From: Pseudaeromonas sp963677375
GTDB lineage: Bacteria; Pseudomonadota; Gammaproteobacteria; Enterobacterales; Aeromonadaceae
Length of the DNA stretch: 64,000 bases
Assembly (NCBI GenBank): GCA_963677375.2
Contig: CAXXIF010000016.1
Location: 13,138-77,137 of the forward strand
Direction: 5' to 3'
Shown: positions 35,030 to 44,486 of the stretch, in pieces
How the letters are laid out: every line of letters begins with the position of its first letter
Position numbering within the stretch: the stretch's first letter is position 1
Translations under genes and position numbers: made by a program
The notes under the pieces: generated by a model
Told to the model about the DNA's origin: nothing
The model's database searches: none
The model's input: only the letters and a program-made list of their open reading frames with translations

Positions 35030-35611
35030 ATGCGTCTTTGCGATAGTGATATCGAGAAATATCTGGCTGAAGGCAAGATTGTGATTGAACCCACACCGGG
35101 CCAGGATCGGATCAGCGGCGTCAGTGTGGATGTCCTGCTCGGCAATGAGTTCCGAGTGTTCCAGGCTCATACTGCGGCCTTCATTGATCTGAGTGGTCCC
35201 AAAGAAGAAGTCGCCGAGGCAATTAATCGGGTGATGAGTGATGAAATCATCATTCCAGATGGTGAAGCTTTCATTCTCCATCCAGGGGAGCTGGCCTTGG
35301 CGGTGACGCTTGAGTCGGTCACTCTACCGCCCGATATCGTGGGCTGGCTGGATGGTCGTTCATCGCTGGCTCGTTTGGGATTGATGGTTCATGTGACGGC
35401 GCACCGTATCGATCCGGGTTGGTCTGGGCGTATCGTGCTGGAGTTTTACAATGGCGGCCGCCTGCCTTTGGCATTACGGCCTAAAATGGTAATTGGTGCG
35501 TTGAACTTTGAACTGCTATCCGGCCCCGCAGCTCGGCCGTATAACAAGCGCGCCAATGCCAAGTACAAGAGTCAACAAGGAGCTGTAGCCAGCCGTATCG
35601 GTCAGGACTGA
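35030..35611 (+). CDS. dcd: dCTP deaminase
   Basis: 193 residues, identical in length to E. coli Dcd. It deaminates dCTP to dUTP, the main source of dUMP for thymidylate. Active-site segments GRSSLARLGLMVHVTAHRIDPGW and the C-terminal KYKSQQGAVASRI nucleotide lid are present. ATG 35030 follows AGGAGAAGGGA; the in-frame ATG at 34997 overlaps udk and adds an atypical leader. Confidence 0.97.
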   Translation: MRLCDSDIEKYLAEGKIVIEPTPGQDRISGVSVDVLLGNEFRVFQAHTAAFIDLSGPKEEVAEAINRVMSDEIIIPDGEAFILHPGELALAVTLESVTLPPDIVGWLDGRSSLARLGLMVHVTAHRIDPGWSGRIVLEFYNGGRLPLALRPKMVIGALNFELLSGPAARPYNKRANAKYKSQQGAVASRIGQD

Positions 35612-35669
35612 AGATTCTGACCTCCGGTTGAACGATGCGTCATTCAAGGCTTGATGCTCCGGAGGCTCT

Positions 35670-37721
35670 ATGAAGAAGGCACTCTATCTGCTCCTGTCAC
35701 TGGTATTGTTGGTGATAGGCGGCATGGTCGCGTTGACCCTGTTGATCAGTAGTGACGAGATCAAGCAGACGCTGATTGCTCAGGTAAAGCAGCAAACCGG
35801 ACGTGAGCTGCGTATCGATGGTTCGGTTTCCTGGTCTTTTTTCCCATCGGTGGGCATCGATATTGCGCAAGTCCAGTTGCGAAATCCCACGGGGTTTCCT
35901 GCCGAGCCATTGATCTCCGTGGCTAGAGCTCATATTCGTGTGGCCGTTACGCCACTTTTTTCCCGGCGAATTGATATTGAACAGTTGGAATTGATCAAAC
36001 CGCAAATTCATCTCTTCCGGACATCGCAAGGACATACCAACCTCGACGATTTACTAACCCCGGCGACGAAGCAAGCTGGATCAGTACCCGCACCCGAGCC
36101 AACACAGGGAAGCGGTGCCGGTGGTTATCAAGTCCGTGTGGCTGGAATCCTCATTCAGGACGCTGAACTGGCATTACAGGATCAAGGCAGCGGTCAGCAC
36201 TACGATTTATCACAGTTCAACCTGATGACCGGAGCCTTGGAGCCAGGGCAACCGGCGGATATCGAGCTCTCTACCGACTGGTCTGTTACCGGAATCACCG
36301 GACATTTGAGCACTAAGGCGCAAATCAGTTACCAGATAAAAGAGTCGAACTGGCAAGCCAAAAATTGGCAGCTGGAACTGTCCCTGAAGCCCCAAAGTGG
36401 GGAGCTGCTGGAATTCACCAGCCGGGGCGATCTACAGATCCAGGCAATCAATGATGGGCTTGAGGTCAAGCTGGCTCCCTGGCTGGTCAATGCCCAGTTA
36501 AAGGCCAAAGAGCTGGCTGGTCACTGGCAAAGTCAGGGGGATTTGCAGGCAACTGTGCGCAACGGGCTTCCTCGAGTCCGGCTTGATACATGGCAATTGA
36601 CGGGGAGTCAGAAGGGCGCATTAATACCTGTTGCACTGGAGAACATATCCGCCTCCGGGGCCTGGTTTTATGAGACGCAAGGCCAGCAACTCAGTTTCAA
36701 TCATGGGCGCGGAGAAGTGGGGCCGCTGCAATGGCAGGGAACCGTAAAGGCGCTCATGCAACCAATGCCAAAGATAGCGTTTGATTTCCAACTTCCTCTG
36801 CTCGACTTGAACTGGTTTATCGGTGCCAAATCTCCCCAGTCAGCCCAGCAAGCGACCACGACTCAATCCACGGTTACAAACCCATCCGAGCCGGACTTGC
36901 GCGGGTTGAGAAGCCTCAATCTGGAAGGGAAGTTGACCATAGGACGGCTCAAGGGACCTAAACTAGATGCCAGAGACCTTCGGATTGCCACCCGAGTCGA
37001 GGACGGCATTGTGGCTCTCACCGATTTTTCCATGGGGATCTATCAGGGGACCATCACCGCCACCGGTCTACTGGACGGACGAACCCTTCCGGCCAAATTG
37101 CAGCTCTCTCCTCATATCAAAGGATTGCAGATCCAGCCCCTGCTCAAAGAGTGGACTGGCAAGGCGCCGCTGTCGGGGGCGGCAACGATAGACGGTACCC
37201 TGAGGTGGGTCGGTCTTTTGGCAGCCAATGTGCGCAAGAGTCTGAGTGGCCAACTCAAGCTGGCCTTTTACGATGGCGCCGTTAATGGCTACAACCTGGC
37301 GGCCAAGTTACGCAATGCCAAAGCTATGCTAAAAGTTTCGGCCTCCTCCAATGAGGTAAAAAGAACCGATTTTTCTGCGTTGACTGCGGACATCGCGTTG
37401 CAATCGGGTATGGCAAGCAGTAACAACATCTCCATGCTTTCCCCTCTATTGCGGGTCAAGGGTCAAGGCTCGACCCATCTGGTGAGGGAAAATCTCGATT
37501 TCCATCTGGATGTCTCTGTGGTGGGGTCCAGTAAGGGGCAGGGCGGGAAAGAGTTAGACAGCCTCCGGCATATCACGATCCCGCTGAAGATTGTCGGTAC
37601 CTGGAGTGACCCTGACTATCAACTGAACATGGATAGTCTATTAAAATCGGAGGTTCAGCAGCAGATAAAAGGGCTGCTGCCACAGAAACTTCCTTCCCGG
37701 TTAGGTAATTTTTTTAACTGA
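35670..37721 (+). CDS. asmA: AsmA family protein
   Basis: 683 residues. One N-terminal membrane anchor (about 4-27), then the AsmA N-terminal domain (TGRELRIDGSVSWSFFPSVGIDIAQVQLRNPTGF) and a long beta-rich periplasmic body ending in the conserved AsmA C-terminal block (LSGQLKLAFYDGAVNGYNLAAKLRNA). AsmA-like proteins are repeat-beta-groove proteins implicated in outer-membrane lipid homeostasis. GGAGG lies upstream of the ATG; 58 nt after dcd, so probably the same transcription unit, as in relatives. Confidence 0.9.
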   Translation: MKKALYLLLSLVLLVIGGMVALTLLISSDEIKQTLIAQVKQQTGRELRIDGSVSWSFFPSVGIDIAQVQLRNPTGFPAEPLISVARAHIRVAVTPLFSRRIDIEQLELIKPQIHLFRTSQGHTNLDDLLTPATKQAGSVPAPEPTQGSGAGGYQVRVAGILIQDAELALQDQGSGQHYDLSQFNLMTGALEPGQPADIELSTDWSVTGITGHLSTKAQISYQIKESNWQAKNWQLELSLKPQSGELLEFTSRGDLQIQAINDGLEVKLAPWLVNAQLKAKELAGHWQSQGDLQATVRNGLPRVRLDTWQLTGSQKGALIPVALENISASGAWFYETQGQQLSFNHGRGEVGPLQWQGTVKALMQPMPKIAFDFQLPLLDLNWFIGAKSPQSAQQATTTQSTVTNPSEPDLRGLRSLNLEGKLTIGRLKGPKLDARDLRIATRVEDGIVALTDFSMGIYQGTITATGLLDGRTLPAKLQLSPHIKGLQIQPLLKEWTGKAPLSGAATIDGTLRWVGLLAANVRKSLSGQLKLAFYDGAVNGYNLAAKLRNAKAMLKVSASSNEVKRTDFSALTADIALQSGMASSNNISMLSPLLRVKGQGSTHLVRENLDFHLDVSVVGSSKGQGGKELDSLRHITIPLKIVGTWSDPDYQLNMDSLLKSEVQQQIKGLLPQKLPSRLGNFFN

Positions 37722-37747
37722 CGAAACCAGCTCACCTGTGCTGCTCG

Positions 37748-38530
37748 TCAGTGATCCCAACCACTCACGGCCTGGAGTACCTGGAGAAAACCGGTGGCGG
37801 TCAGTTGTGCGGCTTGTTCCTCATTACTTACAAAAAATGAGCCGGCAAACGCCAAACTATTGATCGAGATGCCATGCCAGCAGGCGCAGTGTCGAGGGAT
37901 CAGTAACAGCCACTGCCGGGTCAATAATAGGTTGTAGGCAAGTCCCGGGTGCCATTGCAACTGGCTTAAACCCTGTTGGTATAAGGCATACCGGCTCGCA
38001 GGGTCTTCCTTCTCGAGCGAACACCCATAATGGGGAAAAGGTAGCGGCGGCTGGCCCGGCTCCAGGGGGCGACCCAGGACATCATCACCCAGCGTTCGTG
38101 GGACCCACTGCAGATGCTTATGCCGTTGGCTGGCGCCGGCTGCATGTCCACAGTTATAAAAAACCAGTCCATCTTCCATGTCGAGCAGTTGCCCCAATGC
38201 CTCGAAATCTTCCCATGTCAGCAGACTTTCTTGTGGTTCGAAGTCACGGGTGATTAACAGTAGATGATTGGCGATCACCGGAAATTTATTCAACAGGCAG
38301 ACGTGGTGGGGCGCTATGTCTGCGATGTAGAGCTCCGGCTCATAGGGCAAGAAGGGGTCGGTTTGCCGCGCCGCTTCTGGATTGGATTTCTGCCGCAGAT
38401 TGACGGCTACCCGCAGTAAAAAACGATGCCCCCCTTGAACACAAGGCTGAGTCATGACTTGGATCTGACTCATATGGTTCGATGCGATGGCCGCTTGAGT
38501 GACACGCGCTGCTTTTTCCAATAAAAACAT
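37748..38530 (-). CDS. ATP adenylyltransferase / Ap4A phosphorylase-like (HIT superfamily)
   Basis: 260 residues resembling the APA1/APA2 type enzymes that split diadenosine tetraphosphate with phosphate. The HIT-like catalytic strand is NCGHAAGASQRHKHLQWVP (about residues 125-143; H-x-H-x-Q), preceded by NKFPVIANHLLLITRDFEPQE. Such enzymes are rarer in bacteria than ApaH hydrolases. Substrate is inferred from family. It is divergent from a chemoreceptor gene. Confidence 0.82.
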   Translation of the reverse strand: MFLLEKAARVTQAAIASNHMSQIQVMTQPCVQGGHRFLLRVAVNLRQKSNPEAARQTDPFLPYEPELYIADIAPHHVCLLNKFPVIANHLLLITRDFEPQESLLTWEDFEALGQLLDMEDGLVFYNCGHAAGASQRHKHLQWVPRTLGDDVLGRPLEPGQPPLPFPHYGCSLEKEDPASRYALYQQGLSQLQWHPGLAYNLLLTRQWLLLIPRHCACWHGISINSLAFAGSFFVSNEEQAAQLTATGFLQVLQAVSGWDH

Positions 38531-38702
38531 GATGATTCGCCCCTTTGTTCAGGTGCCAGCCAAAAAATGACCTAAAATAGCCACAGGAGATTTCTCCTTT
38601 TGATCTGACCCTGACGTTCATCTCGATTCTTTATGAATTTGACTAACAATAATAAAGAACCCCAGGGATATAAATTAATAATGCATTACAAGGAACATCC
38701 AA

Positions 38703-40721
38703 ATGAAGCTGACAATCAAAGTGGGGATTGCCTTCGCCATATTATGTGGCTTGATGGCATTAGGCGGGGGCTTCTCTTATTTCAATATGGGTAAAATCAA
38801 TGAGGCTTTCACCTTCGTGGTGAAGGACATCAGCGTCTTGAGCGATGATGCCAACTCCATCGGCCAGGCATTGCTGCGCATCAATAAAACAGCCAACGAT
38901 ATGGTGTTTACCACGACTAAATCCGAGCTGGAATCGGGCCGACAAAGCTTCGAGGCTCAGGCTAAAGCATTAGATGATCAATTGCAGACCTTGCTGGGAC
39001 GGCTTGCTGCGATTGAGCAGAAAGGAGAAGCCGCTCAAGCGGCTCAATCGTTACAAGGCGCCGTCAAACTGGTATCGCAAGGTGGTGCCGATATTTATAA
39101 GACACGCACCGAGATCCTCACTGAAGCCGCGCTCATCGATAAAATCAAAACGGACTTCCTGACCAAAATCAGTTTTGCCAAGGTGGCGGTCGACCTGACC
39201 TTCAAGTCCTATGCCGATGAGGACCCCTACATTGGTTCATTGACCAAACAGATGGTGTCACAGATTGGCACCATGGAGTATATGGTCAATGCCATTTTTA
39301 GCACGCAATCCCTGAAAGAGATGCAAGCCATTCAGCGCAATGCTGTTTCCGTTTCCCAGATGATCTTGAAAAATGGTGAGGTATTACAGCAAGAAGTACC
39401 TGCCACGAAGGAGAATGGTGATTTCACGGCCGGTCTGGCAGCGCTGAAAGAAAACGATGGCGTCAAGCAAGGAGCCATTGCACGTTACGTTGCTCTACAA
39501 GACAAACGAGCGCAGCTGTTAACTCAGGTTCAGCAAGTTTCCGATTCGGTTGAAACGGCCATGAAGCAGGTGCATTCCCTGCAAAAAGCATCGAAAGCCA
39601 TTGGTGATGCAGCCTTTATCAAAGCGAACGACAGCATCAGCAGCACGACTATGAGCATCATGATGTCATTGCTGTTCAGTCTGCTATTTGCCGGTGTTGT
39701 GGGCTGGCGACTCTCCAGTACCATCAATGCGCCCATGACGGTTTTACAACGCATTCTTCGACAATTGGCTCTGGGGGATTTCACGCAACGGGTTGAAGGC
39801 AAGTTCAGCGGTGAGTTTGCCGAGTTGCAACGGGATATCAATGCGGTAATTCAAGAGTTCAATAATACACTCACAGTGGTGAAACATGGTGCGCAGCAGA
39901 CCCGAGACACAGCGAATAAGAACCGCGAATTTGCAAATACGCTAGCGGCCCAAGTTCAGGTTCAATCTGGCACCATGAATACCTTGGCCGCAACCGTGAC
40001 CGAGATGGAGCATGCAATCCAGGATGTAAACAGCAATACGGAAGCCAGCCTCGGCATGGTGCTCTCGGTGGACGAGCAAGTACAAGCCGGCCGCTATCTG
40101 GTGGAAGAGAATAGTCGCCTGATTGGTTCCTTGTTCGAAAATCTCAGACACAGCGAGGGCGTGATCCAGCAGGTGTATGCACAGAGTGAGCACATCGGCG
40201 GCATTCTGGAGGTGATCTCGGGGATCTCTGAACAGACTAACTTGCTGGCATTGAACGCGGCGATTGAAGCGGCCCGAGCAGGTGAGCATGGCCGTGGATT
40301 TGCGGTAGTTGCTGACGAAGTGCGGAATCTGGCGAGTCGAACCAACAAGAGTACTCAGGAGATCAATACTATGATCTCCGAATTGCAGAATAAATCATCC
40401 GGTGCTGTTTCTAGCATGCAAGAAAGTTTACATCTGATGCAAGATGGTCGCGCCAAGATGGAGCAGGTCAATGGCTCTATCGGTCTGATTGCCGATCATA
40501 TGCTGAATGTCCGTAATTCTGCGGAGTTGATTGCCACCGCTACCCGTGAACAAACAATTGCAAGTCGCGAAATCAGCCGCAGTATCAACGAAATGTCCGA
40601 AGTGGTTGAGCTCAGTAGCAAGACCATGCATGACATGGCCGGGCAAACCATAGCGCTGGATCAACTCTGCGAGCAACAGGAAAAAACAGTTCAGCAGTTT
40701 AAGCTGGGAAGAGCAGATTAA
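38703..40721 (+). CDS. Methyl-accepting chemotaxis protein
   Basis: 672 residues. An N-terminal membrane segment (about 8-28) and a second at about 318-338 flank a mostly helical periplasmic domain of about 290 residues, of the helical-bundle type. A HAMP domain follows, then a signalling rod with the hairpin ISEQTNLLALNAAIEAARAGEHGRGFAVVADEVRNLA (about 505-541). It is larger than the other receptor in the window and of a different sensor class. Monocistronic, with its own terminator. Confidence 0.92.
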   Translation: MKLTIKVGIAFAILCGLMALGGGFSYFNMGKINEAFTFVVKDISVLSDDANSIGQALLRINKTANDMVFTTTKSELESGRQSFEAQAKALDDQLQTLLGRLAAIEQKGEAAQAAQSLQGAVKLVSQGGADIYKTRTEILTEAALIDKIKTDFLTKISFAKVAVDLTFKSYADEDPYIGSLTKQMVSQIGTMEYMVNAIFSTQSLKEMQAIQRNAVSVSQMILKNGEVLQQEVPATKENGDFTAGLAALKENDGVKQGAIARYVALQDKRAQLLTQVQQVSDSVETAMKQVHSLQKASKAIGDAAFIKANDSISSTTMSIMMSLLFSLLFAGVVGWRLSSTINAPMTVLQRILRQLALGDFTQRVEGKFSGEFAELQRDINAVIQEFNNTLTVVKHGAQQTRDTANKNREFANTLAAQVQVQSGTMNTLAATVTEMEHAIQDVNSNTEASLGMVLSVDEQVQAGRYLVEENSRLIGSLFENLRHSEGVIQQVYAQSEHIGGILEVISGISEQTNLLALNAAIEAARAGEHGRGFAVVADEVRNLASRTNKSTQEINTMISELQNKSSGAVSSMQESLHLMQDGRAKMEQVNGSIGLIADHMLNVRNSAELIATATREQTIASREISRSINEMSEVVELSSKTMHDMAGQTIALDQLCEQQEKTVQQFKLGRAD

Positions 40722-40740
40722 GAGAGTCGGGTAGCAATGG

Positions 40741-40767
40741 AAGGCCCACCGGATAGGTGGGCCTTTT
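40741..40767 (+). terminator. Intrinsic terminator of the second chemoreceptor gene
   Basis: AAGGCCCACC / GGTGGGCCTT, a 10-bp stem with a GGATA loop, followed by TTTTG, 19 nt after the stop codon. Confidence 0.9.
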
Positions 40768-41009
40768 GTTTGGCGTTATCCCAGTTATGCGTTGCTCGGG
40801 TCAAAACCGGTTATCAGGCTGTTGTTCAGGAGTCAGGACGAACACAGACACGCCGTGAACACATCCATGTAGGCTCGATGGCGGCATCACTGATCCACTG
40901 CAGACTCGTGAACAGAAGTGAGAATAGGGCCTACATTTAAACCCATGTGGAACCCACCCCTGGAATGCTGCATACTGGCAGCCCAGTTGTTGCTCATATG
41001 GATATTGAC

Positions 41010-41801
41010 ATGCCTCAACCCTGGTTTAGCCTCGGCATTGCTACGTTTTGTCTTCTTTCCAGCAGTTCAATCCAGGCTTTGGACGCTCCGCTTGGCGGCT
41101 GGCGCGATAGTCGCATGCAGGTCGAACTGGAACAGTATCATCGTGCCTATCCGGTTACCCCGGTCGATCGGGGAGCACAAAAGGGCAGGACTCTGATTGA
41201 AGGCGTCATACCACATTATCGGCCGCAAGCGCATCCCCATGTGTTAGTTGTGAATGGAACCGCAATGCCACTCTATACCGATGAGCAGGGGCGATTTGCT
41301 CGGCCCTATGCGTTTGGTGCTGGGTCTAATAGCATTGAGATCCGTTCACCCGAAGGGAAGAGTCTGCAGCGGGTGCAGTTTTATGAAGCGAATTCGGGTA
41401 TCACGGCGGCTAAATTACGCGCGATCCTGACGTGGGATGACCCAACCGCCGAAGTGGACTTACATGTCATCACCCCCAATGGTGAGCGTGCCTATTTTGC
41501 CCAACCTCAGTTACCTTCCGGCGGTGGGCTGGATGTCGATAGTGTTGATGGTGCAGGCCCGGAAATTTTTTCTACTGCAGCCCCATTGGCCGGTAACTAT
41601 TTGTTCTTTATCAATTACTGGGGGAGTTTTGATAGTCAGGGTTATAACTTTGATGAACAAAAACGGCGCTCTGCCGTGGTTACCTGCACACTGACGTTGA
41701 TTCAGAACGAGAATACGCCCGACGAGCAGCGGGAAAGTTATATTATTCCATTACGAAAAATTGGCGATCTGACCCTCGGCAGAAGCATTCGCCTGCTTTG
41801 A
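41010..41801 (+). CDS. YfaP family secreted protein (DUF2135)
   Basis: About 263 residues. A signal peptide (MPQPWFSLGIATFCLLSSSSIQALDA) precedes a beta-rich region and the YfaP core AILTWDDPTAEVDLHVITPNGERAYFAQPQ...GPEIFSTAAPLAGNYLFFINYWG, a presumed calcium-style beta-sandwich. Its role is unknown. The start is uncertain: GTG 40947, ATG 40998 and 41010 are in frame and none has a clear ribosome-binding site; 41010 gives the cleanest signal peptide. Confidence 0.75.
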   Translation: MPQPWFSLGIATFCLLSSSSIQALDAPLGGWRDSRMQVELEQYHRAYPVTPVDRGAQKGRTLIEGVIPHYRPQAHPHVLVVNGTAMPLYTDEQGRFARPYAFGAGSNSIEIRSPEGKSLQRVQFYEANSGITAAKLRAILTWDDPTAEVDLHVITPNGERAYFAQPQLPSGGGLDVDSVDGAGPEIFSTAAPLAGNYLFFINYWGSFDSQGYNFDEQKRRSAVVTCTLTLIQNENTPDEQRESYIIPLRKIGDLTLGRSIRLL

Positions 41802-41825
41802 AACCCAGTGATGAAATCGGCTACA

Positions 41826-41850
41826 GGGACCCAGGGTTGTACCCTGGGCC
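41826..41850. terminator. Putative hairpin between the YfaP-type gene and udp
   Basis: GGG-A-CCCAGGGT / ACCCTGGG-CCC with a TGT loop, between the converging stop codons. It is very stable but has no T run on either side. Confidence 0.5.
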
Positions 41851-41871
41851 CTTGCCGGTAAATTTAAAGTG

Positions 41872-42636
41872 CTAAATCAGTTGCCGCGCCGCCTCAATGA
41901 CAATCGCCACTGCCTGGCTTTCCGTCTGTTGCATCATGGCAGCATCAGGTATCTCTTGTTGGGTCCGATTGACGATGACTCCAGCGACCATACCCGCACG
42001 CAGCCCTTGGCTGGCACACATGGTCAATAGGGTTGCCGATTCCATTTCATAGTTCATGACGCCCATGGCTTGCCACTCCGCCATGGAGCCCTGAAACCGA
42101 CTGACCACACGACCGGAGTAGGTATCGTAGCGTTCTTGTCCTGGATAAAAGGTATCCGAGGATGCAGTGACTCCGATATGGACCTGAGCTTGCAGGGTGT
42201 GAGCGGCCTTAACCAGCGCCGTAGTACAGGTAAAGTCAGCGACAGCCGGAAACTCCAGCGGGGCAAAATGCAGGGAGGCGCCATCCAGGCGAACGGCAGC
42301 CGTCGTCACCAATACATCACCGACCGGAATATGAGGCTGAATCGCCCCTGTGGTACCAATGCGCAAGAAGGTTCTGATACCGAGTTGCGCCAGCTCTTCC
42401 ACGGCAATGGAGGTGGATGGACCGCCGATCCCGGTGGAGCAGACGACAACCGGTTTGCCATCAAGCTCGGCCAACCAGGAGGTGAATTCACGATGACTGG
42501 CCAAAAACTGAGGTTTTTCCATCCGCTCCGCAATTTTCCGCACCCGCTCCGGGTCACCCGGAATAATAGCCAGCGTGGCACCCTGCAAGTCCTGTTTGGC
42601 AAGTCCGAGGTGAAATACATCAACAACTTTATTCAT
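41872..42636 (-). CDS. udp: Uridine phosphorylase
   Basis: 254 residues. It reversibly cleaves uridine to uracil and ribose-1-phosphate. The phosphate-binding IIPGDPERV (about 25-33) and the loops CSTGIGGPSTSIAVEEL and GTTGAIQPHIPVGDVLV are present, with the MNYEMESATLLTM ribose-contact segment. GGAG lies upstream of the ATG. It is likely regulated by the region at 42637-42902, which holds an 11-bp inverted repeat. Confidence 0.95.
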   Translation of the reverse strand: MNKVVDVFHLGLAKQDLQGATLAIIPGDPERVRKIAERMEKPQFLASHREFTSWLAELDGKPVVVCSTGIGGPSTSIAVEELAQLGIRTFLRIGTTGAIQPHIPVGDVLVTTAAVRLDGASLHFAPLEFPAVADFTCTTALVKAAHTLQAQVHIGVTASSDTFYPGQERYDTYSGRVVSRFQGSMAEWQAMGVMNYEMESATLLTMCASQGLRAGMVAGVIVNRTQQEIPDAAMMQQTESQAVAIVIEAARQLI

Positions 42637-42800
42637 TCATCAATCTCCGATAGCAGGTTGGATAGCGGCGCTGTGCGCTTTGTGGAGCCAAGTCTAGACA
42701 CCGTTTTCAAGAAAAAGTGTGAAGAAGATCAACCGAAGATCCATCCCCAGTCTGGTGAAAATCAGCCATGCCTCGTGTAACTGGGGGAGGGGAAAACCAA

Positions 42801-42833
42801 GAATACGTTTGTCTGTGCTGAGCAAACGTATTC
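42801..42833. promoter_or_regulatory. Long inverted repeat upstream of udp
   Basis: GAATACGTTTG and CAAACGTATTC are perfect 11-bp inverted copies with an 11-nt centre (42812-42822). The inner ACGTTTG/CAAACGT resembles half-sites of LacI/CytR/PurR-type regulators, which control nucleoside genes. Next to it ATTCGTAA occurs twice (42830-42837 and about 42851-42858). It could alternatively be the terminator of the DUF4124 gene just upstream. Confidence 0.5.
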
Positions 42834-42902
42834 GTAATCGGGAAAATCAAATTCGTAACGAGGATAAACGGGGTTGGTAATATCTCAAAAATGTGAGCTA
42901 TT

Positions 42903-43385
42903 TCACTGCTGGTCGCTACACAATTGTACGGAGGGTATCCGGGATAGCTCAGCGGCCATTGTCTGTTGCGCCGTGTGGTAGCAGAGTTCTCTTTGTTGAG
43001 TGGCGGAGTTCCCAATGTGGGTCAGTTCACAGTCATTCCGATCGCTGAGATATTTCTCTTCAATCCGACGGTGAAGATAAGCCTCTTTATCCTGCTGCAA
43101 CTGCTGACAAGTCTGCTCAGCTCCAGCAGCCGAAGGGGGGATGGATGCTTGTTGCAGTAATTTTTTCTGCACCTGTTCACGTTCAGCCGCAGCAATCAGT
43201 GCCTGCTGGGCCGGGGTGAAGGCGGTATTTACCTTACCGAAAGATTGATGGCTATCCGGAGGCGGGAGTTGGCTGTAGTGTGACACCCCTTTGTCATCCA
43301 GCCAGCGGTAAACCTCGGCCGCATGCAGAGACTGCAGACTGTATGGCATTACACAGAGGGCAAATAAAGCGATCATTCGTCGCAT
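42903..43385 (-). CDS. DUF4124 domain-containing periplasmic protein
   Basis: 160 residues. Signal peptide MRRMIALFALCVMPYSLQSLHAAE is followed directly by the DUF4124 motif VYRWLDDKGVSHYSQLPPP, then a Gln-rich helical region with four cysteines. Family function is unknown. ATG 43385 is chosen for GGAG 6 nt upstream and the clean signal peptide; ATG 43397 is also possible. Confidence 0.8.
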   Translation of the reverse strand: MRRMIALFALCVMPYSLQSLHAAEVYRWLDDKGVSHYSQLPPPDSHQSFGKVNTAFTPAQQALIAAAEREQVQKKLLQQASIPPSAAGAEQTCQQLQQDKEAYLHRRIEEKYLSDRNDCELTHIGNSATQQRELCYHTAQQTMAAELSRIPSVQLCSDQQ

Positions 43386-43551
43386 CGTGAACTCCATGTC
43401 GAGGTGGCAATCAGCGATTCCTGCTGATTCATCCGTTAAAGGATGGGATATGTTCTGTAACCAGCATGATTTTAACGGGTGGAAATAACAACCAGTTTTA
43501 TGCCGAGATGTGGGCTTCATGCTGAAATTTGCTGAAAGCCGGTACACAAAC

Positions 43552-43590
43552 CCAGTGCTCAATGGATGGTAGCCAACCCCTGAGCACTGG
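43552..43590 (-). promoter_or_regulatory. Stem-loop across the arfA stop codon
   Basis: CCAGTGCTCA (upstream arm) and TGAGCACTGG (downstream arm) form a perfect 10-bp stem around a 19-nt loop in the arfA mRNA. The TGA stop is the first part of the downstream arm, and GGTTTGTGT follows. In E. coli a stem-loop inside arfA leads to RNase III cleavage or termination and hence a non-stop mRNA, which places ArfA under tmRNA control. The same arrangement is inferred here. Confidence 0.7.
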
Positions 43591-43753
43591 ATTCGTATCC
43601 CTGTGCATATTTTTGTTTGCGACGATAACTGCCTTTGCCTTTTTTATTGGTTTCAACCCGGCAGCGAAATAGCGGGTCGCTGATCAGGGCTGCGAGGGCG
43701 TTATCCGTGATGACACCGCGTTGGTGTTGATAGTGTGGTTTATCTTTTTTCAT
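43559..43753 (-). CDS. arfA: Alternative ribosome-rescue factor A
   Basis: 64 residues (65 from ATG 43756). It rescues ribosomes stalled on non-stop mRNA by recruiting RF2 when tmRNA fails. The ArfA core is clear: YQHQRGVITDNALAALISDPLFRCRVETNKKGKGSYRRK. The tail is short and lacks the hydrophobic C-terminus of full-length E. coli ArfA. GGAG is 5 nt from the second ATG, which is therefore preferred. A stem-loop covers the stop codon. Confidence 0.9.
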   Translation of the reverse strand: MKKDKPHYQHQRGVITDNALAALISDPLFRCRVETNKKGKGSYRRKQKYAQGYESSAQGLATIH

Positions 43754-43895
43754 CATGACTCCGTAATGAAGTGAGCGTTAAGATGAGAAGAAGAAAGTGC
43801 ATTGGCAATGCCATTTCATTCACATCCTGCGCAGGATACCGCGGTTTATTGCCCTCTGCAGCATGTTCTGTATCGATAAAGACCATAAGGAAGCC

Positions 43896-44450
43896 ATGAT
43901 GGCCGCATGGAAAACGCTAACTACCCGACAACTGTTCTCCAACCCCTGGCTTGGGTTACGCCAAGATGAGGTAATTACCCCGGCCGGTAATCCGGGGCAC
44001 TATGTCGTCGTCGAGTTCAAGAACCGCGCTGTGGGCATAGTTCCCCTGACGGCGGAGGGGAATGTGGTTCTGGTTCGGCAAACCCGATATGCCGTTGGCA
44101 ATATCAGTTCGCTGGAGATCCCCAAAGGGGGCTGCCCCCAGGGAGAGGCGTGGCATGAGACTGCTCATCGTGAATTGGCTGAAGAGACTGGCTACCGGGC
44201 CGGTGCCATAACTCCACTGTTTGAAGGGGTGCATCTTTCCAACTCCATCAGCAATGAAGTAGGAGCCCTGTTTGTGGCCACGGATCTACGGCCCGGTGTG
44301 CAGATGCTGGAAGAGAGTGAGGATATAGAAGTCGAGACTTACTCCTTCGACGAGGCTCTCTCCATGGTGCTGACAGGCCAGATCACCGATGCCATGTCGG
44401 TCATGGGGTTATTGCTATTGGCCCAACACCGTCAGCGCTTTTCGTTGTAA
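43896..44450 (+). CDS. NUDIX hydrolase
   Basis: 184 residues. The Nudix box is complete (GGCPQGEAWHETAHRELAEETGYRAG, about residues 72-97), with the two Mg-binding glutamates. The layout, with an N-terminal beta domain (VVVEFKNRAVGIVPLTAEGNVVLVRQTRY), resembles ADP-sugar pyrophosphatases of the ADP-ribose type. The exact substrate is not readable. AAGGAAG precedes tandem ATG codons at 43896/43899. Confidence 0.87.
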   Translation: MMAAWKTLTTRQLFSNPWLGLRQDEVITPAGNPGHYVVVEFKNRAVGIVPLTAEGNVVLVRQTRYAVGNISSLEIPKGGCPQGEAWHETAHRELAEETGYRAGAITPLFEGVHLSNSISNEVGALFVATDLRPGVQMLEESEDIEVETYSFDEALSMVLTGQITDAMSVMGLLLLAQHRQRFSL

Positions 44451-44486
44451 GGCGGCACAGGGTTAGGCCGCTGGTGTCACGCGTCA

